Assembly: GCF_001592305.1 (NCBI RefSeq)
Contig: NZ_BCWR01000011.1
Location: 1-64,000, forward strand
DNA from: Hydrogenophaga taeniospiralis CCUG 15921
GTDB lineage: Bacteria; Pseudomonadota; Gammaproteobacteria; Burkholderiales; Burkholderiaceae_C
Reading direction: 5' to 3'
DNA: 64,000 nt
This document shows, in pieces, positions 7,941 to 16,929 of the stretch (its first letter is position 1; each line of letters begins with the position of its first letter). The translations under genes were made by a program, and so were the position numbers. The notes below the pieces were generated by a model. That model was given only the letters and a program-made list of their open reading frames with translations. It made no database searches and was not told the origin of the DNA.

Positions 7941-8726
7941 ATGTCGATCACCGCCATTTCCGCCGACCTCTCACTTGAAATCCGGGGCGCCGTGGCGATC
8001 ATCCGGCTCACCCGCCCGGCCAAGCGAAACGCCATCAACGACGGCCTGGTCCTGAGCCTGCGCAACGTCTTCGAAGGCTTCGGCCCCGAGGTCAAGGCCG
8101 CCGTGATCGAAGGCGAAGGCGAACACTTCTGCGCCGGGCTCGACCTGAGCGAACTCAGCGAGCGCGACGCGGTGCAAGGCATGCACCACTCGCGCATGTG
8201 GCACAAGGCGCTCGACGCGGTGCAGTTCGGCCCGGTGCCGGTGATCGCGGCGCTGCACGGCGCGGTGGTGGGCGGCGGCCTGGAGCTGGCCAGCGCCACC
8301 CACATCCGGGTGGCCGACGAATCCGCCTTCTACGCTCTGCCCGAAGGCTCGCGCGGCATCTTCGTGGGCGGCGGCGGCTCGGTGCGGGTGCCGCGCCTGG
8401 TGGGCGTGGCGCGCATGACCGACATGATGTTGACCGGCCGCGTCTACAACGCGCAGGATGGCGAACGCGCCGGCTTCGCGCAGTACCTGGTCCCGGCGGG
8501 CCAGGCGCTGAACAAGGCGATAGAACTGGCGGAGAAGATCGCGCAGAACGCGCCCACCACCAACTTCGCGCTCACCCACGTGCTGCCGCGCATTGCCGAG
8601 CAGAGCGCCGACCACGGCCTGATGACCGAAGCGCTGATGGCCGCCATCGCGCAGTCCGCGCCCGAGGCCAAGGAGCGCGTGAAGGCCTTCCTGGAAGGCC
8701 GCGCCAACAAGGTGCAAAAAGGCTGA
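7941..8726 (+). CDS. Enoyl-CoA hydratase/isomerase (crotonase family)
   Basis: This 261-residue crotonase would hydrate the double bond of an enoyl-CoA or aryl-acryloyl-CoA. The oxyanion-hole segments are visible: EHFCAGLDLSEL near residues 57-68 and GAVVGGGLELA near 107-117. Active-site acids are expected near LPEGSRGIFVGGGG, where many crotonases carry a catalytic glutamate. AAGGAA precedes the ATG at 7941. It opens the rightward operon and is followed by a ligase, a dehydrogenase and a thioesterase, which fits hydration in side-chain beta-oxidation. A lyase activity (direct retro-aldol cleavage, as in classical feruloyl-CoA hydratase/lyase) is possible, but the nearby dehydrogenase and thiolases argue for the oxidative route. 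Confidence 0.9.
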   Translation: MSITAISADLSLEIRGAVAIIRLTRPAKRNAINDGLVLSLRNVFEGFGPEVKAAVIEGEGEHFCAGLDLSELSERDAVQGMHHSRMWHKALDAVQFGPVPVIAALHGAVVGGGLELASATHIRVADESAFYALPEGSRGIFVGGGGSVRVPRLVGVARMTDMMLTGRVYNAQDGERAGFAQYLVPAGQALNKAIELAEKIAQNAPTTNFALTHVLPRIAEQSADHGLMTEALMAAIAQSAPEAKERVKAFLEGRANKVQKG

Positions 8727-8812
8727 GCCTGCCCGCCCGACCCAGCGCCTGCGCGAGCGGGCCAGGCCCCCAACCAGGGCCGAATGCCACCACAACGATC
8801 CGGAGACAAGAC

Positions 8813-10690
8813 ATGAACACCGAGACCCCTCAGCACAAATACCGGCCCATGGAGTTCGGCGTGCCCCGTGTGGTGGTGCGCGAAGGCAGCAGCGGTGTGC
8901 GCTACATGCGCGGCGAGCCCGAGCTGCAGCCCTACGCCCGCACCATGGGCGAGCGCCTGGCGCACTGGGCGAAAACCGCGCCCGAGCGCACGCTGTTCGC
9001 GCGCCGCGTGCGCCACGCCGACGGCACGGCCGGCGACTGGCAGCACCTGAGCTTCGCGCAGGCGCTCGACGGCGCGCGCCGCATCGGCCAGGCGCTGCTG
9101 GACCGCGGCCTCAACGCCGAGCGCCCGGTGGTGATCCTGAGCGAAAACGACCTGGAGCACGCCCTGCTCTCGCTGGCCTGCCTGTATGTGGGCGTGCCCT
9201 ACTGCTCCACCTCGCCGGCCTATTCCATCGTCAGCACCGACCACGGCAAGCTCAAGCACGTGATGAGCACGCTCACCCCGGGCCTGGTGTTCGCCAGCGA
9301 TGGTGCGCGCTTCGCCAAGGCGCTCAACGCCGCCGTGCCGGCCGACTGCGCCGTGGTGCTGACGAACCTGGGCGGCTACAGCCGGCCCGCGGGCGAACTG
9401 CTGTCGTTCGAAGAGCTGCTGGCCACCGAGCCCACCGCCGCGGTGGACGAGGCCCACGCCCGCGTCAGCCCGGACACCATCGCCAAGTTCCTGTTCACCT
9501 CGGGTTCCACCAAGATGCCCAAGGCGGTGATCAACACGCACCGCATGTGGTGCGCCAACCAGCAGCAGATGCGCCAGTCCATGACGCCGCTGACGCTGGA
9601 GCCCCTGGTGCTGGTGGACTGGCTGCCCTGGAACCACACCTTCGGCGGCAACCACAACTTCGGCATGGTGCTCTACAACGGCGGCACGCTCTACATCGAC
9701 GATGGCAAGCCAGTGCCCGCGCTCATGGGCGAGACCCTGCGCAACCTGCGCGAGATCGCGCCCACCGTGTACTTCAACGTGCCCACCGGCTTCGAGGTGA
9801 TCGCCGACGTGATGAAGACCGACGACGTGCTGCGCAGGAACCTGCTCAGCCGCGTGCGCATGTTCTTCTACGCCGCGGCCGCCTTGTCGCAACCGATCTG
9901 GGACGCGCTGCACGAATGCCAGGAGCGCGAGATCGGCGAGCGCATCGTGATGTGCACCGGCCTGGGCATGACCGAGTCCGGCCCGTTCGCGCTCTCCGTC
10001 AACAGCGCCGACGTCAAGGCCGGCGACCTGGGCGTGCCCACACCTGGGCTGGAGATCAAGCTGGTGGACATGGACGGCAAGATCGAGGTGCGCTACAAGG
10101 GGCCGAACGTGACCCCCGGCTACTGGCGCAGCCCGGAGGCCACGCAGGAGGCCTTTGACGAAGAAGGCTTCTTCTGCAGCGGCGACGCCGTGACCTGGAT
10201 CGACCCCGACAACATCCACAAGGGCCTGCGTTTCGACGGCCGCATCGCCGAAGACTTCAAGCTCAGCACCGGCACCTTCGTGAGCGTGGGCCCGATGCGC
10301 GCCAAGGTGATCGCCGCGGGCGCCCCCTATGTGCAGGACGTGGTGCTCACCGGCCTGAACCTCAAGGAAGTGGGCGCGATGATCTTCCCGACCCAGCACG
10401 TGCGCAAACTGAGCGGCCTGCCCGCCGGCGCGCCCATGGCCGAGGTGCTGGACGACCCGTACGTGAAGGAACACTTCCAGTACGTCATCACCGAGCTGGC
10501 CAAGACCTCCACCGGCAGCGCCACGCGCATCGCGCGCGCCATCGTGCTGGCCGAGCCCCCGTCCATCGACCTGGGCGAGATCACCGACAAGGGTTCGATC
10601 AACCAGCGCATGGTGCTCAAACACCGCGACGCGCTGGTGCAGGCCCTGCACGACGACACCGCCCCGAACATCATCAAACCCCAAGCCTGA
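8813..10690 (+). CDS. Acyl-CoA synthetase, feruloyl-CoA synthase-like (AMP-forming)
   Basis: The enzyme adenylates a carboxylic acid and joins it to CoA. It has 625 residues, typical of the long feruloyl-CoA synthase group. The AMP-binding P-loop is LFTSGSTKMPKAV near residue 225, followed by the W-loop PWNHTFGGNHNFG and the adenine motif CTGLGMTESGP. The hinge and C-terminal lid read FCSGDAVTW and FDGRIAEDFKLSTGT. CGGAGA precedes the ATG at 8813; longer upstream frames only shadow the crotonase gene. It sits 86 bases after the crotonase stop in the same operon. The family name comes from hydroxycinnamate catabolism, but homologues act on other aryl and alkyl acids, so the substrate is not fixed by sequence. 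Confidence 0.88.
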   Translation: MNTETPQHKYRPMEFGVPRVVVREGSSGVRYMRGEPELQPYARTMGERLAHWAKTAPERTLFARRVRHADGTAGDWQHLSFAQALDGARRIGQALLDRGLNAERPVVILSENDLEHALLSLACLYVGVPYCSTSPAYSIVSTDHGKLKHVMSTLTPGLVFASDGARFAKALNAAVPADCAVVLTNLGGYSRPAGELLSFEELLATEPTAAVDEAHARVSPDTIAKFLFTSGSTKMPKAVINTHRMWCANQQQMRQSMTPLTLEPLVLVDWLPWNHTFGGNHNFGMVLYNGGTLYIDDGKPVPALMGETLRNLREIAPTVYFNVPTGFEVIADVMKTDDVLRRNLLSRVRMFFYAAAALSQPIWDALHECQEREIGERIVMCTGLGMTESGPFALSVNSADVKAGDLGVPTPGLEIKLVDMDGKIEVRYKGPNVTPGYWRSPEATQEAFDEEGFFCSGDAVTWIDPDNIHKGLRFDGRIAEDFKLSTGTFVSVGPMRAKVIAAGAPYVQDVVLTGLNLKEVGAMIFPTQHVRKLSGLPAGAPMAEVLDDPYVKEHFQYVITELAKTSTGSATRIARAIVLAEPPSIDLGEITDKGSINQRMVLKHRDALVQALHDDTAPNIIKPQA

Positions 10691-10704
10691 AAGCGAACAC
10701 CACC

Positions 10705-11469
10705 ATGAACATCCAAGGACACGCAGCACTCGTCACCGGCGGCGCCTCCGGCCTGGGCGAAGCCGTCGCGCGCGAGCTGGCCCGCCAGGGCGCCAAGGTC
10801 GCCGTGCTCGACGTCAACACCGCGCTGGCCGAGAAAGTGGCGGCCGAGATCGGCGGCGTGGCCTGCGCCTGCGACATCACCAACACCGAGAGCGTGACCG
10901 CCGCCATCGCCAAGGCGGCCGCGGCCCACGGCCCGGCGCGCATCCTGATGAACATCGCCGGCATCGGCACCGCCAAGCGCATCGTCGGCAAGGACGGCAA
11001 CGCCGCGCCGCTGGAAGACTTCGCCAAGGTGATCAACGTCAACCTGATCGGCAGCTACAACATCAGCCGCCTGTTTGCCGCCGAGTGCGTGAAGCTCCCG
11101 CCCCTGGAAGACGGCGAGCGCGGCGTGATGATGTTCACCGCCTCGGTGGCGGCCTTCGACGGCCAGGTGGGCCAGCAGGCCTACAGCGCCTCCAAGGGCG
11201 GCCTGGTCGGCATGACGTTGCCCATGGCGCGCGATCTGGCGCAGCACGGCATCCGCGTGTGCACCGTGGCGCCCGGCCTGTTCGCCACGCCGCTGATGAA
11301 GCAGCTGCCGGAGGCGGTGCAGCAGTCGCTGGCCGCGTCGATCCCGTTCCCCTCGCGCCTGGGCAAGCCCGAAGAATTCGCGCAACTGGCCGCGCACATC
11401 GTGACCAACGGCCACCTCAACGGCGAAGTGATCCGCCTGGACGGCGCACTCCGGATGGCACCACGCTGA
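10705..11469 (+). CDS. Short-chain dehydrogenase, 3-hydroxyacyl-CoA dehydrogenase type II-like
   Basis: This SDR of 254 residues probably oxidises the 3-hydroxyacyl-CoA made by the crotonase, using NAD. The dinucleotide motif TGGASGLG lies at about 11-18, with Asp36 at the end of the second strand (VLDV) favouring NAD over NADP. The NIAG block is NIAGIG, and the catalytic serine lies in TASVAAF. The Tyr-Lys pair is in YSASKGG. The overall pattern, including DGQVGQQAYSASKGG and PGLFATPLM, resembles human HSD17B10-type enzymes. It follows the ligase by 14 bases, and its stop overlaps the thioesterase start (TGATG). Confidence 0.92.
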   Translation: MNIQGHAALVTGGASGLGEAVARELARQGAKVAVLDVNTALAEKVAAEIGGVACACDITNTESVTAAIAKAAAAHGPARILMNIAGIGTAKRIVGKDGNAAPLEDFAKVINVNLIGSYNISRLFAAECVKLPPLEDGERGVMMFTASVAAFDGQVGQQAYSASKGGLVGMTLPMARDLAQHGIRVCTVAPGLFATPLMKQLPEAVQQSLAASIPFPSRLGKPEEFAQLAAHIVTNGHLNGEVIRLDGALRMAPR

Positions 11470-11894
11470 TGTCCAAGACCGTCGTCTACGAAGTCGAGGT
11501 GATGTTCGGTGACTGCGATCCCGCGGGCATCGTCTTCTACCCGAACTTCTCGAAGTGGATGGACGCATCGTCGTTGAATTTTTTTCGCCAGTGTGGCGTG
11601 CCGCCCTGGCGCGAGCTGATCCGCACGCGCGGCATCGTGGGCACGCCTCTGCTGGAGGTGCGCAGCCGCTTCTTCCATCCGGCCTCGTATGGGGACCGCC
11701 TGCGGGTCCGCACCCATGTGAGCGAATGGCGCGCCAAGGTCTTCACCCAACAACACGTCATCTACCGCGATGACAGAGTGCTCTGCGAAGGCAGCGAAAC
11801 CCGCGCCTTCGTGGTCCACCCGCCCGGCGAACCCGACCGCATCCAGGCCATCCCGGTGCCGGCGGACATCCGGGCGCTGTGCTGCGACGCATAA
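11469..11894 (+). CDS. Acyl-CoA thioesterase, 4-hydroxybenzoyl-CoA thioesterase type (hotdog fold)
   Basis: This 141-residue single hotdog protein hydrolyses an acyl-CoA to the free acid. The active-site block FGDCDPAGIVFYPNF near residues 13-27 is the hallmark of the Pseudomonas-type 4-hydroxybenzoyl-CoA thioesterase, in which the Asp of DPAG is catalytic. The ATG overlaps the TGA of the dehydrogenase, so it is translationally coupled. Placed after the thiolytic genes, it can release a benzoate-type acid from the aryl-CoA left after removal of acetyl-CoA, which supports an aromatic substrate for the cluster. A general clearing role for stalled CoA esters is the alternative. Confidence 0.9.
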   Translation: MSKTVVYEVEVMFGDCDPAGIVFYPNFSKWMDASSLNFFRQCGVPPWRELIRTRGIVGTPLLEVRSRFFHPASYGDRLRVRTHVSEWRAKVFTQQHVIYRDDRVLCEGSETRAFVVHPPGEPDRIQAIPVPADIRALCCDA

Positions 11895-11960
11895 AACAAC
11901 AACAAGCTTTCCCTGCCCTTTCCCCGAACCCCCAAACCACCCTCAACGAGGAGACATCCC

Positions 11961-13091
11961 ATGAAAAACGTCAAGACCCTGGTCGCCCTGGCCATCACCA
12001 CCCTGGCGGGCGCCGCGCAGGCGGACATCAACATCGGCGTGAGCCTGGCGCTCACCGGGCCGGGCTCCGGCCTGGGCATCCCGATGCAGAACCAGTTCAA
12101 GCTGTTCCCCAAGACCATCGCGGGTGAAAAGGTCAACCTGATCGTCCTGGACGACGCCACCGACCCCGGCAAGGGTGCGGCCAACGCGCGCCGCTTCGTC
12201 ACCGAAGACAAGGTGGACATGATCATCGGCTCGTGCATCACCGCCGTGGCCGCCGCCATGAGCGACATCGCCACCGAAGCCGGCACGGTGCAGCTGGCCG
12301 GCTCGCCCGTGGGCCTGCCGCCCGGCAAGGACAAATGGGTGTTCCGCCTGCCCCAGTCCAACACCGTGATGGGCCACGCCGTGGTGGAACACATGAAGAA
12401 GCAGGGCGTGAAGACCATCGGCTTCCTGGGCTACACCGATGCCTATGGCGAGCAGTGGCTGAAGGAAATCGGCCCGCTGCTGGACAAGGCTGGCATCAAG
12501 ATCGTTGCCACCGAGCGCTTCGCCCGCACCGACACCAGCGTGACCCCGCAGGCGCTCAAGATCAACGCCGCCAACCCCGACGCGGTGCTGATCGTGGCCT
12601 CGGGCAGCGGCGCGGCCATGCCCCACATGGCCATGGTGGACCGTGGCTTCAAGGGCAAGATCTACCAGACCCACGCCGCGGCCACGCAAGACCTGATGCG
12701 CGTGGGCGGCAAGGCCGTGGAAGGCGCTTTCGTGGTCTCCGGCCCGGCCGTGATCGCCGAGCAGTTGCCCGACAGCCACCCGTCCAAGGCGGTTGCCGTG
12801 GACTTCGTGCAGAAGTATGAAAAGGCCGTGGGCGCCGGCCTGCGCAACCAGTTCGCGGGCCACGCCTACGACGCGCAGATCACGCTGGAGAAGGTGATCC
12901 CCGTGGCGCTCAAGAAGGCCAAGCCGGGTACACCCGAGTTCCGCGCCGCCATCCGCGACGGCATGGAAACCATGGGCCGCACGGTCTTCTCGCACGGCGT
13001 GATGAACTGGACCGCGGCCGACCACTGGGGCTTCACGCTGGAAACCGGCGTGATGCTCAAGGTCGTCGACGGCAAGTTCAAAGTGGAGTGA
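11961..13091 (+). CDS. Branched-chain amino acid-type ABC transporter substrate-binding protein (LivK-like)
   Basis: This periplasmic binding protein of 376 residues begins with a signal peptide ending near AAQADI (about residue 21). The type-I periplasmic fold is shown by NIGVSLALTGPGSGLGIP at the mature N terminus and by DDATDPGKGAANARRFV. Aromatic-acid-binding members share this layout. GAGGAGA lies before the ATG. It starts 66 bases after the thioesterase, and permease and ATPase genes follow. In this context it most likely captures an aromatic or aliphatic acid rather than an amino acid. A large repeat separates it from the permease gene, which may let the binding protein be made in excess. 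Confidence 0.92.
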   Translation: MKNVKTLVALAITTLAGAAQADINIGVSLALTGPGSGLGIPMQNQFKLFPKTIAGEKVNLIVLDDATDPGKGAANARRFVTEDKVDMIIGSCITAVAAAMSDIATEAGTVQLAGSPVGLPPGKDKWVFRLPQSNTVMGHAVVEHMKKQGVKTIGFLGYTDAYGEQWLKEIGPLLDKAGIKIVATERFARTDTSVTPQALKINAANPDAVLIVASGSGAAMPHMAMVDRGFKGKIYQTHAAATQDLMRVGGKAVEGAFVVSGPAVIAEQLPDSHPSKAVAVDFVQKYEKAVGAGLRNQFAGHAYDAQITLEKVIPVALKKAKPGTPEFRAAIRDGMETMGRTVFSHGVMNWTAADHWGFTLETGVMLKVVDGKFKVE

Positions 13092-13093
13092 TT

Positions 13094-13282
13094 CGGATCA
13101 CCCCCCTGCGCCGCTGACGCGGCTTCCCCCCTCTCTGGCGCGCCTTCGGCGCTGGGAGGGGGGACGGCATCTCGGGCCGGCAGGTATGGGAGGACACCCC
13201 CCGCGCGCCTTCGGCGCCCCCCCCTCTCTCGCCTGACGGCGGGAGGGGGGCGACACCTGGGGCCGGCGGAGCCGGACCCTCG
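13094..13282. repeat. C/G-rich dispersed repeat, two units in inverse orientation
   Basis: Two successive units begin 3 bases after the LivK stop. Each has a C-run, a hairpin around gcgccttcggcgc, and a C-run/G-run pair; the second ends with CCGGCGGAGCCGG. Read on the minus strand, the block order matches the units at 5231-5325 and 47583-47653. It fills the gap of about 236 bases inside the transporter operon, where it could stabilise the upstream mRNA or reduce read-through. Confidence 0.6.
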
Positions 13283-13327
13283 GTGTCCCTGGTCTCAAGA
13301 GCGCTTCTTCTTTCGCTAAGGGCTTTT

Positions 13328-14368
13328 ATGGATTTCTCCATTGCCAGCATTCTTCTGCTGGACGGTTTGACCAACGGTGCGGTGTACGCCTTGCTCGGCC
13401 TGGCCACCGTGCTGGTGTTCACCGTCACCCGCGTCATCTTCATTCCCCAGGGCGAGTTCGTCGCCTACGGCGCGCTCACCCTGGCCATCTTCCAGACCGG
13501 CCAGGTGCCGGGCACCGTGTGGCTGCTGCTCCTGCTCGCTGGCGTGGCCGCGCTCATGGAGCTCTCCAGCCGCTGGCAGCACCACCGCAACGCACTCACG
13601 GCGTTCAAGGCCGCGGGCCGCACGCTCATCGTGCCGCTGGTGGTCTCTGGCATCGCCATCTGGGCCGCGCCGCAGCAGTTTCCGCTGGCCGTGCAGGCCG
13701 TGCTGAGCGTGGCCATCGTCACCGTCTACGGCCCGCTGGTCTACCGCGTGGCCTACCAGTCGCTGGAGAGCGCCACGCCGCTGGTGCTGCTGATCGTTTC
13801 GGTGGGCGTGCACTTCGCAATGACCGGCCTGGGCCTGCTGTTCTTTGGCGCCGAGGGTTTCCGCAACCCCAGCTTCTGGGACCTGCGGCTGAACATCGGC
13901 CCCGTCATGCTGTCGGGCCAGGCCATCATCACCGCGCTGGCCACCATCGCGCTGATCGTGCTGCTGTGGCTGTACTTCGAGCGCTCGCTGCGTGGCAAGG
14001 CGCTGCGCGCCACCGCAGTCAACCGCACGGGCGCACGCCTCATGGGCATCTCCTCACACGCCTCGGGCCAGCTCACCTTCACCATGGCGGCCTTCATCGG
14101 CGCGCTCTCGGGCCTGCTGATCGGCCCGACCACCACGGTGTTCTACGACTCGGGCTTCCTCATCGGCCTCAAGGGCTTCGTGGCCGCCGTGGCCGCGGGC
14201 CTCTCCAGCTACCCCGGCGCGCTGGTCGCGGCGCTGTTCGTGGGCGTGATCGAGGCGTTCGGATCGTTCTGGGCCAGCGCCTTCAAGGAAGTGATCGTGT
14301 TCACGCTGATCCTGCCGGTACTGCTCGTCCGCTCCCTGCGCAGCGGCCACTCGGACGAGGACCACTGA
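13328..14368 (+). CDS. Branched-chain-type ABC transporter permease (LivH-like)
   Basis: This inner-membrane permease of 346 residues is slightly longer than LivH (about 300). It starts with a hydrophobic segment followed by [20 protein letters not shown], the LivH signature. Several further hydrophobic spans follow, with the cytoplasmic coupling loop [19 protein letters not shown] near 225-245. An unusual hydrophilic insert of about 40 residues ([20 protein letters not shown], residues 77-96) lies between the early spans. I chose the ATG at 13328 after AAGGGC; the 15 codons before it run into the repeat. The stop is 1 base from the next start. Confidence 0.9.
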   Translation: MDFSIASILLLDGLTNGAVYALLGLATVLVFTVTRVIFIPQGEFVAYGALTLAIFQTGQVPGTVWLLLLLAGVAALMELSSRWQHHRNALTAFKAAGRTLIVPLVVSGIAIWAAPQQFPLAVQAVLSVAIVTVYGPLVYRVAYQSLESATPLVLLIVSVGVHFAMTGLGLLFFGAEGFRNPSFWDLRLNIGPVMLSGQAIITALATIALIVLLWLYFERSLRGKALRATAVNRTGARLMGISSHASGQLTFTMAAFIGALSGLLIGPTTTVFYDSGFLIGLKGFVAAVAAGLSSYPGALVAALFVGVIEAFGSFWASAFKEVIVFTLILPVLLVRSLRSGHSDEDH

Positions 14369-14369
14369 C

Positions 14370-16139
14370 ATGAAGAACTTGCAAAACATGGGTCTGCTGG
14401 TCCTCGCGGCGGCCATTCCGCTGATCGCGGTGCTGCCCCTGCCCGACTTCTGGATCACGCAGCTCAACTACATCGGCATGTACAGCATGACGGTGATGGG
14501 CCTGGTGCTGCTCACCGGCGTGGGCGGGCTCACCTCGTTCGGCCAGGCGGCGTTCGTCGGTATCGGGGCCTACACCACGGCCTGGCTCACGCTCAACCTC
14601 GGCGTCTCGCCCTGGCTCACGCTGTTCATCGGCATGGGTCTCACGGCCGCCAGCGCGCTGCTGGTGGGCCTGATCACGCTGCGCATGTCGGGCCACTACC
14701 TGCCACTGGCCACCATCGCCTGGGGCCTGTCGCTCTACTACCTCATGGGCAACCTGGACGCGCTGGGCAAGTACGACGGGCTGCTGGGCCTGCAGAGCCT
14801 GTCCATCGCCGGTTTCGACATCGGCCAGGGCCGTGGTTTCTTCGTGCTCACCTGGGCCATCCTGCTGGCCTTCGCCGCGGCCCTGCTACACCTGCTGGAC
14901 TCGCGCGCGGGCCGTGCCATCCGCTCGCTCAAGGGCGGCTCGCAGATGGCCGAGGCCATGGGCATCAGCACCTTCCGCTACAAGGTCACCATCTTCGTGC
15001 TGGCCGCGCTGTTCGCCTCCGTGGCGGGCTGGCTGCTCGCGCACTTCCAGCGCACGGTCAACCCCTCGGCCTTCGGCCTGAAGATGGGCATCGAGTACCT
15101 GTTCATGGCGGTGGTCGGCGGCGTGGGCCATGTGTGGGGCGCCATCGTCGGCGCCGGCCTGATCCGCGTGCTCGAAGACCAGCTGCAGGTGCTGCTGCCC
15201 AGGCTGATCGGCACCAGCGGCAGCTACGAGGTGATCGTGTTCGGCATTGCCCTGGTGGTGGTGCTGAAGTACCTGCCCGACGGCCTGTGGTCCATGGTGG
15301 GCAAACGCGTGCCGCGCCAGCCCCGCGTGGTGGACTGGGCGCAGGCCGAGGCCCTGCCCGAGCGCGCCAAACCCACGGCCGGGGAGCTGGTGCTCGACGT
15401 GAAGAAAGCGCGCATGCAGTTCGGTGGCCTGGTGGCGGTGAACGACATCAGCTTCCAGATCCAGGCTGGCCAGATCGTCGGCCTGATCGGCCCCAACGGC
15501 GCGGGCAAGTCCACCACCTTCAACCTCATCACCGGGGTGCTGCGGGCCACACGCGGCGAGGTGGTGTTCCAGGGTGGCAACATCAGCGGCAAGCCCTCGC
15601 GCGAGATCGCGCGCCTGGGCATGGCACGCACCTTCCAGCACGTCAAGATGATCCCCGACATGACGGTGCTGGAAAACGTGGCGCTGGGCGCGCACACCCG
15701 CGGACGCAAGGGCGTGCTCACGGCCATGCTGCGCGCCAACCGAACGGAAGAAAAGCAGCTGTTCCGCGAGGCGCAGCGCCAGCTCGAACGCATCGGCATG
15801 GGCGACTACCTGCACGAACAGGCCGGCAACCTCGCCATGGGCCCGCAGCGGCTGATGGAGATCGCACGCGCGCTCTGCGCCGACCCGACCCTGCTGCTGC
15901 TCGACGAACCCGCGGCCGGTCTGCGCCACCAGGAGAAGCAGGCCCTGGCCGGCGTGCTGCGCCAGTTGAAGAGCGAAGGCATGAGCATCCTGCTGGTGGA
16001 GCACGACATGGACCTGGTGATGCAGATCTGCGACCACCTGGTGGTGATGGAGTTCGGCACCCTGCTCACCCAGGGCCCACCCGCGCAGATCCAGCAGGAC
16101 CCGAAAGTCCGCGCGGCCTATCTCGGCACGGAGCACTGA
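14370..16139 (+). CDS. Fused branched-chain ABC permease and ATPase (LivM-LivG)
   Basis: One chain of 589 residues joins two proteins that are separate in E. coli. Residues 1-310 are the LivM permease, with [21 protein letters not shown] and about eight to ten hydrophobic spans. A linker rich in Arg, Pro and Ala follows (about 312-340). Residues 345-589 are the LivG ATPase: Walker [10 protein letters not shown], an ABC signature altered to LAMGPQR, Walker [11 protein letters not shown] and the switch histidine in EHDM. Fusion fixes permease and ATPase one to one. The gene lies between LivH and LivF, with gaps of 1 base on either side. Confidence 0.93.
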   Translation: MKNLQNMGLLVLAAAIPLIAVLPLPDFWITQLNYIGMYSMTVMGLVLLTGVGGLTSFGQAAFVGIGAYTTAWLTLNLGVSPWLTLFIGMGLTAASALLVGLITLRMSGHYLPLATIAWGLSLYYLMGNLDALGKYDGLLGLQSLSIAGFDIGQGRGFFVLTWAILLAFAAALLHLLDSRAGRAIRSLKGGSQMAEAMGISTFRYKVTIFVLAALFASVAGWLLAHFQRTVNPSAFGLKMGIEYLFMAVVGGVGHVWGAIVGAGLIRVLEDQLQVLLPRLIGTSGSYEVIVFGIALVVVLKYLPDGLWSMVGKRVPRQPRVVDWAQAEALPERAKPTAGELVLDVKKARMQFGGLVAVNDISFQIQAGQIVGLIGPNGAGKSTTFNLITGVLRATRGEVVFQGGNISGKPSREIARLGMARTFQHVKMIPDMTVLENVALGAHTRGRKGVLTAMLRANRTEEKQLFREAQRQLERIGMGDYLHEQAGNLAMGPQRLMEIARALCADPTLLLLDEPAAGLRHQEKQALAGVLRQLKSEGMSILLVEHDMDLVMQICDHLVVMEFGTLLTQGPPAQIQQDPKVRAAYLGTEH

Positions 16140-16140
16140 A

Positions 16141-16875
16141 ATGACCCATCCGATTCTTCAAGTCAAGGGCCTGCGGGCCGGCTACGGCCGCGCCGAGGTC
16201 CTGCACGGCATCGACATTCAGGCCGAACCGGGCAGCGTCATCACCGTGATCGGCCCCAACGGCGCGGGCAAGTCCACCCTGCTCAACACCCTCATGGGCA
16301 TCCTGCCCGGCAAGGGCCTGATCGAATTCCGCGGCCAGGACATCGCCACGCTCACGCTGGAAGAGCGTGTGATGAACGGCATGTCGCTGGTGCCCGAGAA
16401 GCGCGAGCTCTTCGGCACCATGCCGGTGGAAGACAACCTGCTGCTCGGTGGCTTTCGCCAGATGCGCCTGGGCAACGCGCAGTGGCGCAGCCGGCTCGAC
16501 GACGTGTACGCCCTCTTCCCCCGCCTGCAGGAACGCCGCACCCAGCTGGCCGGCACGCTCTCGGGCGGCGAACGCCAGATGCTCGCCGTGGGCCGCGCGC
16601 TCATGTCGCGCCCCGACCTGCTCATGCTCGACGAGCCCAGCCTGGGGCTGGCGCCGCTGATCGTGCGCGAGATCTTCTCCATCATCCAGACGCTGCGCCA
16701 GACCGGCGTGACCATCGTGCTGGTGGAGCAGAACGCGCGCGCCGCGCTGCAGGTGGCCGACCACGGCTACGTGCTGGAGATGGGCGAGCTCAGCGCGCAA
16801 GGCCCGGCCAGCGAACTCGCCAGCGACCCACGCGTGATCGAAACCTACCTGGGCACCGCACGCCAGGCCGCCTGA
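16141..16875 (+). CDS. Branched-chain-type ABC transporter ATP-binding protein (LivF-like)
   Basis: This 244-residue ATPase is the second nucleotide-binding subunit of the importer and pairs with the ATPase half of the LivM-LivG fusion. It carries Walker [10 protein letters not shown] at about residue 39, the Q-loop and the family-typical [11 protein letters not shown]. The signature is LSGGERQML, Walker [14 protein letters not shown] and the switch region LVEQNA, as in LivF. Its ATG directly follows the upstream stop. The full importer is then LivK, LivH, LivMG and LivF. The gene ends 54 bases before the acyl-CoA dehydrogenase, which is probably in the same transcript. Confidence 0.95.
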   Translation: MTHPILQVKGLRAGYGRAEVLHGIDIQAEPGSVITVIGPNGAGKSTLLNTLMGILPGKGLIEFRGQDIATLTLEERVMNGMSLVPEKRELFGTMPVEDNLLLGGFRQMRLGNAQWRSRLDDVYALFPRLQERRTQLAGTLSGGERQMLAVGRALMSRPDLLMLDEPSLGLAPLIVREIFSIIQTLRQTGVTIVLVEQNARAALQVADHGYVLEMGELSAQGPASELASDPRVIETYLGTARQAA

Positions 16876-16929
16876 CCCTGCGCCTCCTCCGCCTGCCCAC
16901 CTTTCAAGCCCGCTCCGGATCCACCCGCC

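Noticed and set aside
8444-10729. Open frame of 761 codons antisense to the acyl-CoA synthetase
   Set aside because: The plus-strand ligase has all AMP-binding motifs; the antisense protein is His/Gly/Arg-rich noise.
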